From the NCBI RefSeq assembly GCF_008001035.1, contig NZ_CP042856.1, positions 1,178,001-1,242,000 on the forward strand: DNA of 64,000 nt. The letters run 5' to 3'. The notes under the pieces are model-generated. The model ran no database searches. It was not told where the DNA came from and was given only the letters and a program-made list of their open reading frames with translations. The first letter of the stretch is position 1; every line of letters begins with the position of its first letter. The position numbers and the translations under genes were made by a program. This document shows, piece by piece, positions 8,501-16,316 of this stretch. This stretch comes from Salinibacterium sp. dk2585 (GTDB taxonomy: Bacteria > Actinomycetota > Actinomycetes > Actinomycetales > Microbacteriaceae).

Positions 8501-8989
8501 ATGACCGTACGACAGATCAGGATCTTCGGAGACCCCGTGCTCAAGACGGTGTCTGACCCCGTCGGCCCCGGCGTCGACGTGACCGGCCTCGTGGAGGACC
8601 TCATCGACTCTGTCAAGGTTCCGGGGCGCGCGGGCGTCGCCGCGCCGCAGATCGGCGTGAACCTGCGCGTGTTCAGCTACAACGTCGACGGACGCATCGG
8701 TTACGTCATCAACCCCGAGCTGCTCGAGGTCTCGGGTGAACCCGAGCTCGTTGACGAGGGCTGCCTCTCAGTGCCGGGGCTCTACTTCAAGCGCCGTCGC
8801 TACCCCTTCGCGAAGGTGCGCGGTGTCGACCTCGAAGGCAAGCCCGTCGAGCTCAGCGGCACGGGAACGATGGCGCAGGCCCTGCAGCACGAGACCGATC
8901 ACCTGAACGGCGAGCTCTACATCGACGGGCTCGATAAGGACACCAAGCGCGAGGCCATGCGCGCCATCCGCGAGTCGGATTGGTTCTAG
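8501..8989 (+). CDS. def: Peptide deformylase
   Basis: Metalloenzyme removing the formyl group from the initiator methionine of nascent proteins at the ribosome. All three family motifs are present in 162 residues: GVAAPQIG, EGCLS (metal-binding Cys) and QHETDH (the HExxH metal-binding pair and catalytic Glu). GGAGA precedes the ATG. It follows the MinD-like ATPase by 19 bases and ends before a strong hairpin terminator. Confidence 0.95.
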   Translation: MTVRQIRIFGDPVLKTVSDPVGPGVDVTGLVEDLIDSVKVPGRAGVAAPQIGVNLRVFSYNVDGRIGYVINPELLEVSGEPELVDEGCLSVPGLYFKRRRYPFAKVRGVDLEGKPVELSGTGTMAQALQHETDHLNGELYIDGLDKDTKREAMRAIRESDWF

Positions 8990-9027
8990 GCGGGCACATC
9001 CGCTCTCTCCACGAGCCTTCCGAAGCG

Positions 9028-9064
9028 ACGAGGGGCCCGCATGCCAGGCATGCGGGCCCCTCGT
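9028..9064. terminator. Strong bidirectional terminator between def and the acyl-CoA synthetase gene
   Basis: A perfect 18-bp stem (9028-9045 with 9047-9064) around a single central base, very GC-rich, located between two gene ends that face each other. The stem starts with A and ends with T on either strand but has no long T-tract. Confidence 0.8.
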
Positions 9065-9077
9065 ATTGCTAGGTGTA

Positions 9078-10904
9078 TCAGCCGCTGACCGAGATGCCCT
9101 CGGTTGCGGGGGTGCCGCTGTACATGCTCTCGATGACATCGGCGAAGTCGGCGATCACGCGGTCGCGCTTGACCGACAGCTTCGGCGTGAGGTGACCGCT
9201 CGCCTCCGTGAGCTCGCGATCGAGGATCGTGAACTTGCGGATGGACTCGGCACGCGAGACGGTCGCGTTGGCCGCGTCGATCGCACCCTGGACCTCGGCG
9301 ATGACCTTCGGGTTCTTCGCCGCCTGCGCCGCGTTCATCGTGGCGTCTTCACCGGCGTTGTTGAGCCAGACCGGGAGCATCTCCTCGTCGAGCGTGATGA
9401 GCGCCGAGACGAAGGGCTTCTGGTCGCCGACCACGACGACCTGGCCCACGATCGGGTTGGCCCGGATCGGGTCTTCGAGCGCGGCGGGAGCGACGTTCTT
9501 GCCGCCGGCCGTCACGATGATCTCCTTCTTGCGGCCCGTGATGACGAGGTAACCGTCGGCATCGATCTCGCCGATGTCACCGGTCTTGAACCATTCGCCG
9601 TCGAACGACTCGGCCGTCGCGGCGTCGTTGTTCCAGTAGCCGGGGAACACGCTGACGCCCTTGGCCTGCACCTCTCCGTCATCACTGATGCGGATGGAGT
9701 TGCCGGGCACGGCCGGTCCGACCGTGCCGATCTTGAACTTCTTGACGAGGTTGACCGTCACGGGCGCGGTCGTCTCGGTCAAGCCGTACCCCTCGAGGAT
9801 CGTGAGGCCGAGGGCGCGGTAGAAGTGCCCGAGCCGCAGTCCAAGGGGAGCGGAGCCGGAGACGGCGTACTCCACGCGGCCACCCATTGCCGCACGCAGC
9901 TTCGAGAGCACGAGCGTGTCGAGCACCTTGAACTTGAGCTTGAGCCCGAGCGGGATGCGACCGGTGTCGAGTGCCTTCGAGTACTCGATGGCCGTTGCAG
10001 CGGCGGCGTGGAAGATCTTGCCCTTGCCGCCTGCCTCAGCCTTCTGCTCGGAGGCGTTGTAGACCTTCTCGAAGACGCGGGGAACCGCGAGGAGGAAGGT
10101 CGGCTTGAAGCTTCCAAGCGCCTGCAGCAGCTTCTTGGTGTCTGGCTCGTGGCCCACCTTCACACCGCCGTGGATGCTCAGCACCGAGATGAAGCGTGCG
10201 AAGACGTGGGCGAGGGTGATGAACAGCACGGTGCTCGAGTTGTCGTGCATAACCTCGGGCATGTTGAGGCGGCTGTTGCGCGCGAGCTCGTAGAAGTTCG
10301 CGTGGTTGAGCCGAACGCCCTTGGGCTTGCCGGTGGTGCCTGAGGTGTAGATGATCGTCGCGATGTCGCCTGCCTTGGCGATCGAGCGGCGGCGCTCGAT
10401 CTCCTCGTCGGTGACGGCGGAGCCAGAGGCGGAGAGCTTGTCGATGTCGCCGAGGTCGATCTGCCACACGCTGCGAACCTGGGGGAGGTCCGCGCGCACC
10501 TCGTCGAAGCGTGCGAAGTGGTCTGGCGTCTCACCGAAGAACGCGACGGCGTTCGAGTCGGAGAGGTACCACTGGATCTGCGCAGGCGCGGAGGTCTCGT
10601 AGATGGGCACGAGCATCGCACCCGCATACCAGGCGGCGAAGTCGATGAGGCTCCACTCATAGCGGGTCTTCGCCATCAGGGCGATGCGGTCGCCCGGCTC
10701 GATGCCGGCCGCGACGAAGCCCTTCGCGAGAGCGATCACCTGGCGCTCGAACTCGCGCGACGAGATGTCCTTCCACGAGCCGTCGGGCTGGGGAATGGCA
10801 AAGAGGGCTTTGTCTGGTGTCTGCTTCACCCGCTCAACCAATAGGTCGGTGGTGTTCGCGTTCGGATCTGCCTCAACCAATGCGGGCACGCTGTACTCTT
10901 TCAC
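9078..10904 (-). CDS. Long-chain fatty acid-CoA ligase (AMP-binding)
   Basis: Activates fatty acids to acyl-CoA through an acyl-adenylate intermediate; FadD15-like in actinobacteria. The 608 residues carry the AMP-binding motif TSGTTGKPKG (near 181-191), the YGLTE motif, KTGDIG and the C-terminal GRKKEIIVTAGGKN motif. GTG start at 10904, preceded on its own strand by GAAGGAG at good spacing. A GGGTAT/ATACCC inverted repeat lies 30-46 bases upstream of the start and may be its operator. It is divergent from the glucokinase gene. Confidence 0.93.
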   Translation of the reverse strand: MKEYSVPALVEADPNANTTDLLVERVKQTPDKALFAIPQPDGSWKDISSREFERQVIALAKGFVAAGIEPGDRIALMAKTRYEWSLIDFAAWYAGAMLVPIYETSAPAQIQWYLSDSNAVAFFGETPDHFARFDEVRADLPQVRSVWQIDLGDIDKLSASGSAVTDEEIERRRSIAKAGDIATIIYTSGTTGKPKGVRLNHANFYELARNSRLNMPEVMHDNSSTVLFITLAHVFARFISVLSIHGGVKVGHEPDTKKLLQALGSFKPTFLLAVPRVFEKVYNASEQKAEAGGKGKIFHAAAATAIEYSKALDTGRIPLGLKLKFKVLDTLVLSKLRAAMGGRVEYAVSGSAPLGLRLGHFYRALGLTILEGYGLTETTAPVTVNLVKKFKIGTVGPAVPGNSIRISDDGEVQAKGVSVFPGYWNNDAATAESFDGEWFKTGDIGEIDADGYLVITGRKKEIIVTAGGKNVAPAALEDPIRANPIVGQVVVVGDQKPFVSALITLDEEMLPVWLNNAGEDATMNAAQAAKNPKVIAEVQGAIDAANATVSRAESIRKFTILDRELTEASGHLTPKLSVKRDRVIADFADVIESMYSGTPATEGISVSG

Positions 10905-10933
10905 GGCAACTCCTTCGGTACCTCAGAGGGTGC

Positions 10934-10950
10934 GGGTATTCGATATACCC
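10934..10950. promoter_or_regulatory. GGGTAT-N5-ATACCC inverted repeat upstream of the acyl-CoA ligase gene
   Basis: Perfect 6-bp arms around TCGAT, 30-46 bases upstream of the GTG of the acyl-CoA ligase in the divergent intergenic region. Size and position suit a repressor operator overlapping the promoter. The regulator is unknown. Confidence 0.4.
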
Positions 10951-10993
10951 TACTCGCAGCGGGCTCCCAGTCTCGATGCCGTTGTCGAATCTC

Positions 10994-10999
10994 TACACT
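10994..10999 (+). promoter_or_regulatory. Candidate -10 box for the ROK glucokinase gene
   Basis: TACACT, a TANNNT hexamer, about 92 bases before the ATG. It would leave a leader of roughly 85 nt that contains the GTGAGGA ribosome site. Confidence 0.3.
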
Positions 11000-11090
11000 G
11001 GACAGAACGCATCAGCGAACACTGTTATCGCGCATCGCACCGTGGGCTGCGAGCGTCGTCCACCCTCGGCCCTTAAAGTGAGGATTCTCG

Positions 11091-12038
11091 ATGCACGCAG
11101 TCGGAATTGACATTGGTGGCACCAAGATCGCGGGAGCACTCGTCGCTGAAGACGGCACGATCCTGCGCTCCGAACGCTCGCCGACGCCAGCCGGCAGCCC
11201 CGCCGCGATCGTCGAGGTCGTCGTCGGCATGATCACACGCCTTTCGGAAGGCCACGACGTCATGGCCGCCGGCGTCGCGGCGGCGGGCTTCATCGACGAG
11301 CAGCAGTCGACCGTGTATTACGCGCCCAACATCAACTGGCGAAACGAGCCGTTCCGCGACCGCCTCATGGCCGAGCTCGACCTTGACGTCACGATCGACA
11401 ACGACGCGAATGCCGCGGGATGGGCAGAGTTTCGCTTCGGCGCGGGTCGCGGTGTCGACGACATGACGATGCTCACGATCGGCACGGGTGTCGGGGGAGC
11501 GGTTGTCGCGGGCGGACAGCTGGTGCGCGGCGGTTTCGGGGCGGGCGCGGAGCTCGGCCACCTGCGGGTGGTGCCCGGTGGCCTCCCGTGCGGTTGCGGG
11601 GCCCGCGGATGCATCGAGCAATACGGTTCGGGGCGCGCGCTCCTGCGCATGGCGAATGAGATCGCCGACGTGGGCGGAATCGGCTTGCGCCTTGCCGAGA
11701 TTCGCGAGCACAATGGCACACTCCGCGGCGAGGACGTGGCCGAGCTGATCGCCGCCGATGACCCCGGCGCCGTGCAGGCGCTCCGGGAGTTGGGCGGCTG
11801 GCTTGGCCAGGCCTGCGCGTCGCTTGGTGCCGTGCTCGATCCGCGGCTCTTCGTCTTCGGCGGCGGCGTCGCTGCCGCGGGGGAGCTGCTGCTGGCGCCA
11901 ATCCGCGAGACGTACCTCGCGCATCTGCCTGCTCGCGGCTATCATCCCGAGCCGAGGTTCGTCACGGCGCAGCTCGTCAACGATGCTGGCGTCGTGGGCG
12001 CGGCCGACCTTGCCCGGCTGCACTTCCGCTCGCGCTAG
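11091..12038 (+). CDS. ROK-family glucokinase
   Basis: Sugar kinase of 315 residues, most likely phosphorylating glucose with ATP in the cytoplasm. The N-terminal phosphate-binding motif DIGGTK (about residues 5-11), the catalytic DNDANAA region and the ROK zinc motif CGCGARGCIE near residues 165-175 are all present. There is no N-terminal helix-turn-helix, so this is an enzyme rather than a ROK repressor. ATG preceded by GTGAGGA. It is followed closely by plsC. Polyphosphate use or another hexose cannot be excluded. Confidence 0.9.
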   Translation: MHAVGIDIGGTKIAGALVAEDGTILRSERSPTPAGSPAAIVEVVVGMITRLSEGHDVMAAGVAAAGFIDEQQSTVYYAPNINWRNEPFRDRLMAELDLDVTIDNDANAAGWAEFRFGAGRGVDDMTMLTIGTGVGGAVVAGGQLVRGGFGAGAELGHLRVVPGGLPCGCGARGCIEQYGSGRALLRMANEIADVGGIGLRLAEIREHNGTLRGEDVAELIAADDPGAVQALRELGGWLGQACASLGAVLDPRLFVFGGGVAAAGELLLAPIRETYLAHLPARGYHPEPRFVTAQLVNDAGVVGAADLARLHFRSR

Positions 12039-12041
12039 AGT
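12036..12041 (+). promoter_or_regulatory. Candidate -10 box for plsC
   Basis: TAGAGT, overlapping the stop codon of the glucokinase gene and 30 bases before the plsC ATG, fits TANNNT and could start a short leader. Confidence 0.3.
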
Positions 12042-12070
12042 GTTCGAGCCACTGCAGTAGAGAGGTCTCG

Positions 12071-12760
12071 ATGTTCTATTGGTTCATGAAGAACCTGGTC
12101 GCAGGCCCGATCCTGCGCACCGTGTTCAGGCCGTGGGTGGTTGGGCACGAGAACATCCCCAAGACGGGCGGCGTGATCCTCGCAAGCAATCACCTTTCTG
12201 TCATCGACTCGGTCTTCCTGCCGCTTGTCATGGATCGGCGCATCAGCTTCCTCGCCAAGAGTGACTACTACACCGCCAAGGGCCTCAAGGGCTGGGCGAT
12301 CAAGAACTTCCTGACGGCAACGGGGATGCTGCCCATCGACCGCTCGGGCGGCAAGGCGAGCGAGGCATCCCTCAATACTGGCCTCGGCGTGCTGGCGAGG
12401 GGCGAGGTGCTCGGCATCTACCCCGAAGGCACCCGCAGCCCTGACGGCAAGCTCTATCGCGGTCGCACGGGCGTCGCCCGCATGATCCTCGAGGGCGGAG
12501 TGCCTGTCGTGCCCGTCGTCATGGTCGACACCGAGAAGGTCATGCCGATCGGCACCAGAATCCCCAAGGTGCGCCGGGTCGGCGTGATCATCGGCAAGCC
12601 TCTCGATTTCTCTCGTTTCGAGGGCATGGAGGGTGATCGCTTCATCCTGAGGTCGATCACCGACGAGATCATCTACGAACTGATGCGCCTGGGCGAACAG
12701 GAGTATTCAGACGTGTACGCGTCGTCGGTCAAGGAGAAGCGCGGCTCCCTCAGTCGCTGA
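12071..12760 (+). CDS. plsC: 1-acyl-sn-glycerol-3-phosphate acyltransferase
   Basis: Membrane-associated acyltransferase converting lysophosphatidic acid to phosphatidic acid in phospholipid synthesis. The catalytic H-x4-D motif is NHLSVID (near residues 39-45) and the glycerophosphate-binding motif YPEGTRSPDG starts near residue 117; 229 residues is typical. GAGAGG precedes the ATG. It lies 32 bases after the glucokinase gene. Confidence 0.93.
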   Translation: MFYWFMKNLVAGPILRTVFRPWVVGHENIPKTGGVILASNHLSVIDSVFLPLVMDRRISFLAKSDYYTAKGLKGWAIKNFLTATGMLPIDRSGGKASEASLNTGLGVLARGEVLGIYPEGTRSPDGKLYRGRTGVARMILEGGVPVVPVVMVDTEKVMPIGTRIPKVRRVGVIIGKPLDFSRFEGMEGDRFILRSITDEIIYELMRLGEQEYSDVYASSVKEKRGSLSR

Positions 12761-12788
12761 CGTGCACGGCGCCGCCCACGACGTCCAG

Positions 12789-12794
12789 TAAACT
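12789..12794 (+). promoter_or_regulatory. Candidate -10 box for aroG
   Basis: TAAACT lies 58 bases before the aroG GTG and 28 bases after the plsC stop. It fits the TANNNT pattern. Confidence 0.35.
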
Positions 12795-12852
12795 TGCCGC
12801 AACTGGGCAGGGACGCCCGGCATTTCATTGTTCACCCGAATAGGAACCAGCC

Positions 12853-14226
12853 GTGGCCAAGTCGTCTGAAGAACCCGTCGTGCAAGCAGATCCTTCAGTG
12901 CTCACAGGCCTCGACTATTGGCGCACGCTTCCCATCAAGCAGCAGCCGCAGTGGCCCGATGCCGACGCGGTCGGCGCCGCCTCGGACGAGATCGCCTCGC
13001 TGCCGCCGCTCGTGTTCGCTGGCGAGGTCGACCAGCTGCGCACACGTCTGGCGGATGCCGCTGCGGGCAAGGCATTCCTGCTGCAGGGTGGTGACTGCGC
13101 CGAGACCTTCGCGGGTGCCACGGCCGACCAGATCCGCAACCGGGTCAAGACGATCCTCCAGATGGCGGTCGTGCTCACTTATGGCGCCTCGATGCCGATC
13201 GTCAAGATGGGGCGCATGGCGGGCCAGTTCGCCAAGCCGCGTTCGAGCGACACCGAGACCCGCGGCGATGTCACGCTTCCGGCCTACCGCGGGGACATCG
13301 TCAACGGCTACGACTTCACGCCTGAGTCGCGGGAGGCGGATCCCCGCCGCCTCGTGCAGGGGTACCACACCTCCGCGTCGACGCTGAACCTCATCCGCGC
13401 ATTCACGCAGGGTGGCTTCGCCGACCTGCGCGAGGTGCACAGCTGGAACCGCGGCTTCGCCTCGAACCCGGCCAACAAGCGCTACGAGGCGCTCGCCCGC
13501 GAGATCGACAAGGCCATCCGGTTCATGGAGGCTGCGGGTGCCGACTTCGAGGAGCTCAAGCGCGTCGAGTTCTACTCGAGCCACGAGGGCCTCCTCATGG
13601 ACTACGAGCGCCCCATGACGCGCATCGATTCGCGCACGGGCACGCCCTACAACACCTCGGCGCACTTCCTCTGGATCGGTGAGCGCACTCGCGACCTCGA
13701 TGGTGCCCACATCGACTTCTTCTCGCGCCTTCGCAACCCGATCGGAATCAAGCTCGGTCCGAGCGTGACTGCGGATGAGATGAAGAGGATCATCGACAAG
13801 CTCGACCCGGAGCGCGAGCCAGGGCGACTCACCTTCATCACGCGCATGGGCGCTGGCAAGATCCGCGACGCCCTGCCGCCACTCCTCGAAGCGATCAAGG
13901 GCATGGATGCCAATCCGCTCTGGGTCACCGACCCCATGCACGGCAATGGGATCACGACGCCGACCGGCTACAAGACCCGCCGTTTCGACGATGTCATGGA
14001 TGAGGTCAAGGGCTTCTTCGAGGCACATCGCGCCGCCGGCACGCACCCCGGCGGTATCCACATCGAGCTCACGGGCGACGACGTGACCGAGTGCCTGGGC
14101 GGTTCTGAGTTCATCGACGAGGCGACCCTTGCGACGCGCTACGAGTCGCTGTGCGACCCGCGACTCAACCACATGCAGTCGCTCGAACTTGCGTTCCTCG
14201 TCGCGGAGGAGCTCAGCGCCAGCTGA
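12853..14226 (+). CDS. aroG: 3-deoxy-7-phosphoheptulonate synthase, class II
   Basis: First enzyme of the shikimate pathway, condensing phosphoenolpyruvate and erythrose 4-phosphate. The sequence is of the class II (plant/actinobacterial) type throughout its 457 residues, with LLQGGDCAETF, VKMGRMAGQFAKPRS and the SHEGLLMDYE and GAGKIRD motifs. GTG start after TAGGAACC. In mycobacteria aroG also lies next to pknL, and the two genes converge here. Confidence 0.96.
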   Translation: MAKSSEEPVVQADPSVLTGLDYWRTLPIKQQPQWPDADAVGAASDEIASLPPLVFAGEVDQLRTRLADAAAGKAFLLQGGDCAETFAGATADQIRNRVKTILQMAVVLTYGASMPIVKMGRMAGQFAKPRSSDTETRGDVTLPAYRGDIVNGYDFTPESREADPRRLVQGYHTSASTLNLIRAFTQGGFADLREVHSWNRGFASNPANKRYEALAREIDKAIRFMEAAGADFEELKRVEFYSSHEGLLMDYERPMTRIDSRTGTPYNTSAHFLWIGERTRDLDGAHIDFFSRLRNPIGIKLGPSVTADEMKRIIDKLDPEREPGRLTFITRMGAGKIRDALPPLLEAIKGMDANPLWVTDPMHGNGITTPTGYKTRRFDDVMDEVKGFFEAHRAAGTHPGGIHIELTGDDVTECLGGSEFIDEATLATRYESLCDPRLNHMQSLELAFLVAEELSAS

Positions 14227-14241
14227 TCTTTCCAGCTGATC

Positions 14242-14288
14242 AGTGATGGCGCTGTGTTCCTTATCGCGGGGAACTCAGCGCCGTCACT
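14242..14288. terminator. Hairpin between convergent aroG and pknL
   Basis: 13-base arms 14242-14254 and 14276-14288 pair with one G-T wobble around a loop of about 21 bases, between the ends of two convergent genes. No T-tract, so intrinsic termination is only probable. Confidence 0.45.
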
Positions 14289-14306
14289 CTTGGTGCTGTG
14301 GCTTGC

Positions 14307-16247
14307 CTACAGGACTCGTAGCTTGAGCTGGACTGCGGAACCCTTGTCGACCATGCTTCCGGCCGCGGGATTCGCGCCAGTCACGGTAGCCACGTTGGCC
14401 AGTGGCGAGTTCGCAATCGTGCCGCTGAGCAGGTCGGCGAAGTCAACGGTGAGCCCCGCCCCTTCAAGAGCTGCCTTCGCGTCGGCCCAGAAATCGCCCT
14501 CCACGTCGGGCACGGCGACCTGCTCGATGCCCTTCGAGATGATCAGATCGACAGCGCCGCCCTCCGGGACTGTTGCCTGGCCCTGCGGCGCCTGCGCGCG
14601 GATGACGAGCCCGGCGGGGATCGTGTCGTTGTACTCCTCGACCGCCTCGACGCCCGTGAGTCCAGCCTCTGCGAGGAGGGCCTTCGCCTCCTCGACCGCC
14701 TGGCCGGAGACATCCGGAATAGGGCCGCGCGAGACGATCAGCGTGATCTCCTGCTGCTCGCCATAGGTCTCGCCCGGCACCAGGTCGACGTCTCCCGCGC
14801 CGAGCGCTTGGAGCACGGTGCCCGCTGCGGAGTCGGCATGGAAGACGTAGCGCGATGTTCCCGCTGTGAAGCGCGCATCGGCGATCGCCGTGAGGGCATC
14901 CGCCTCCGACAAGCCAACGAGGGTGGGGATCGGGAGCATCTCCGGTCCCAGCGAGACGATGAGGGTGACCGTCGAACCATGCTCGACAGCGCTGCCGACG
15001 GGCGGGTCGGTGCCAATGATCCTGTCAACGGGAACGGTGGGGCTGTGGGCCGTCGCGTTCTCAGCCGCGACCACGAGGTTCTGTGCCTCGAGCGCTTCAG
15101 CCGCGGCGGCCGGCTCGAGTCCGGCGACGTCGGGAACCGACACGCTCGCGCCCGGCCCTGCGCCGAAATACCAGCCAGCTCCCGCCGCGAGTCCCGCCAG
15201 CAGGAGCACGAGCGCAACGAGCCAACCGCCGCGCGACTTGCGCTTGGCGCTCTTCTCGGTGAGCGTGGCGACGTTCGGGCCGAGGTCGGCGTCTGGGCGT
15301 ATGGGCTGCACGGGCGCGATGACCTGTGTCGCGTCGGTGCCGCCAACCGCCATGGGGAGCACCATGGTGTGCTGCATGGGCGTCGTGTCGTCGTTGCCCA
15401 GTCCCGAGAGGATCCTCTGCGTCTCGAGCAACTGGCTCAGCATGATGCCGGCGTCGCGGGGCCGCTGTTCGGGGTCGCGAGCGGTCGCCCAGAGCACGAG
15501 CTCGTCGAGTTCCGCGGGCACTCGCGGGTTGAGTGTGCTGGGAGTCGGCACGGTGTCATTCGCGTGCTGCTGAGCGACGTGGAAGGGTTGCTCGCCCTGG
15601 AAGGGCTGCTCGCCCGCGAGCATCTCGTAGAGCATGATGCCGATCGCGTAGATATCGCTTCGGGTGTCGGCGACACCGCGCGTGACGAGTTCGGGGGAGA
15701 GGTAGGCGACGGTTCCGAGCAGCGCGTTGCCGGTCGCAGTGGCGGCGGATGCGGCGCGCGCGAGCCCGAAGTCGCTGATCTTGATGCGTCCGTCGTCGGC
15801 GAGGAGCACGTTCTCGGGCTTGAGGTCACGGTGCACGATCCCGCTCCGGTGCGCCGCGGCGAGGCCGCTCAGCACGGCCTCCATGATGTCGAGTGCCTGT
15901 TCGGTCGTGAGTACGCGGTGGTCATTGAGGAGGTCGCGCAGCGTGATGCCGGGCAGGTACTCCATCACGAGGTAGGCGGTCTCGTCATCCTGACCCTGGT
16001 CGTAGACGTTGACGACGTTCGGGTGGGCGAGCCTCGCGGCAGACCTGGCCTCCTGGATGAATCGCAGGCGGTACTGCGAGTCATCCGCCAGGTGTGGGTG
16101 GATGACCTTGATGGCGACGCGCCGTTCGAGCCTCAGGTCGGTCGCGAGGTAGACGGTCGCCATGCCACCGCGGGCGATGCGTGAGCGCACCTGGTATCGG
16201 CCGTCGAGCAGACGTCCAATCATCGGGTCAGAACTCACAGTGCTCAC
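14307..16247 (-). CDS. pknL: Transmembrane Ser/Thr protein kinase with four PASTA domains, PknL-like
   Basis: Sensor kinase of 646 residues. The cytoplasmic Hanks-type kinase domain covers about 15-280, with ATP-binding Lys47, the HRDLKPEN catalytic loop (Asp141) and DFG at 159-161. A juxtamembrane stretch leads to one transmembrane helix near 340-362, then four PASTA repeats (starts VPDVAG, IPTLVG, IPDVSG, VPDVEG) outside the cell, which in relatives bind wall fragments or lipid II. Gene order (aroG next to it, Rv2175c-type protein and polyprenyl synthase nearby) identifies it as the PknL counterpart, although four PASTA domains make it resemble PknB. The GTG start lies 6 bases after a TAGACT box, suggesting a leaderless mRNA. 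Confidence 0.92.
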   Translation of the reverse strand: MSTVSSDPMIGRLLDGRYQVRSRIARGGMATVYLATDLRLERRVAIKVIHPHLADDSQYRLRFIQEARSAARLAHPNVVNVYDQGQDDETAYLVMEYLPGITLRDLLNDHRVLTTEQALDIMEAVLSGLAAAHRSGIVHRDLKPENVLLADDGRIKISDFGLARAASAATATGNALLGTVAYLSPELVTRGVADTRSDIYAIGIMLYEMLAGEQPFQGEQPFHVAQQHANDTVPTPSTLNPRVPAELDELVLWATARDPEQRPRDAGIMLSQLLETQRILSGLGNDDTTPMQHTMVLPMAVGGTDATQVIAPVQPIRPDADLGPNVATLTEKSAKRKSRGGWLVALVLLLAGLAAGAGWYFGAGPGASVSVPDVAGLEPAAAAEALEAQNLVVAAENATAHSPTVPVDRIIGTDPPVGSAVEHGSTVTLIVSLGPEMLPIPTLVGLSEADALTAIADARFTAGTSRYVFHADSAAGTVLQALGAGDVDLVPGETYGEQQEITLIVSRGPIPDVSGQAVEEAKALLAEAGLTGVEAVEEYNDTIPAGLVIRAQAPQGQATVPEGGAVDLIISKGIEQVAVPDVEGDFWADAKAALEGAGLTVDFADLLSGTIANSPLANVATVTGANPAAGSMVDKGSAVQLKLRVL

Positions 16248-16253
16248 CGCTCA

Positions 16254-16259
16254 AGTCTA
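16254..16259 (-). promoter_or_regulatory. -10 box of apparently leaderless pknL
   Basis: TAGACT on the minus strand ends 6 bases before the GTG at 16247. No Shine-Dalgarno sequence fits between, so transcription would begin at or next to the start codon. Confidence 0.5.
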
Positions 16260-16279
16260 GAGTTGGCATGCACGGTCGA

Positions 16280-16298
16280 CCGGGTGCGAAACACCCGG
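16280..16298 (-). terminator. Hairpin after the LysM gene
   Basis: CCGGGTG and CACCCGG pair perfectly around CGAAA, 19 to 37 bases past the stop codon of the LysM gene and just before the pknL promoter. No T-tract follows. Confidence 0.4.
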
Positions 16299-16316
16299 GG
16301 CCATCACGGCTGGGTA

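Noticed and set aside
9066-10343. 425-residue plus-strand frame opposite the acyl-CoA ligase
   Set aside because: Antisense shadow; no ribosome site or motif.
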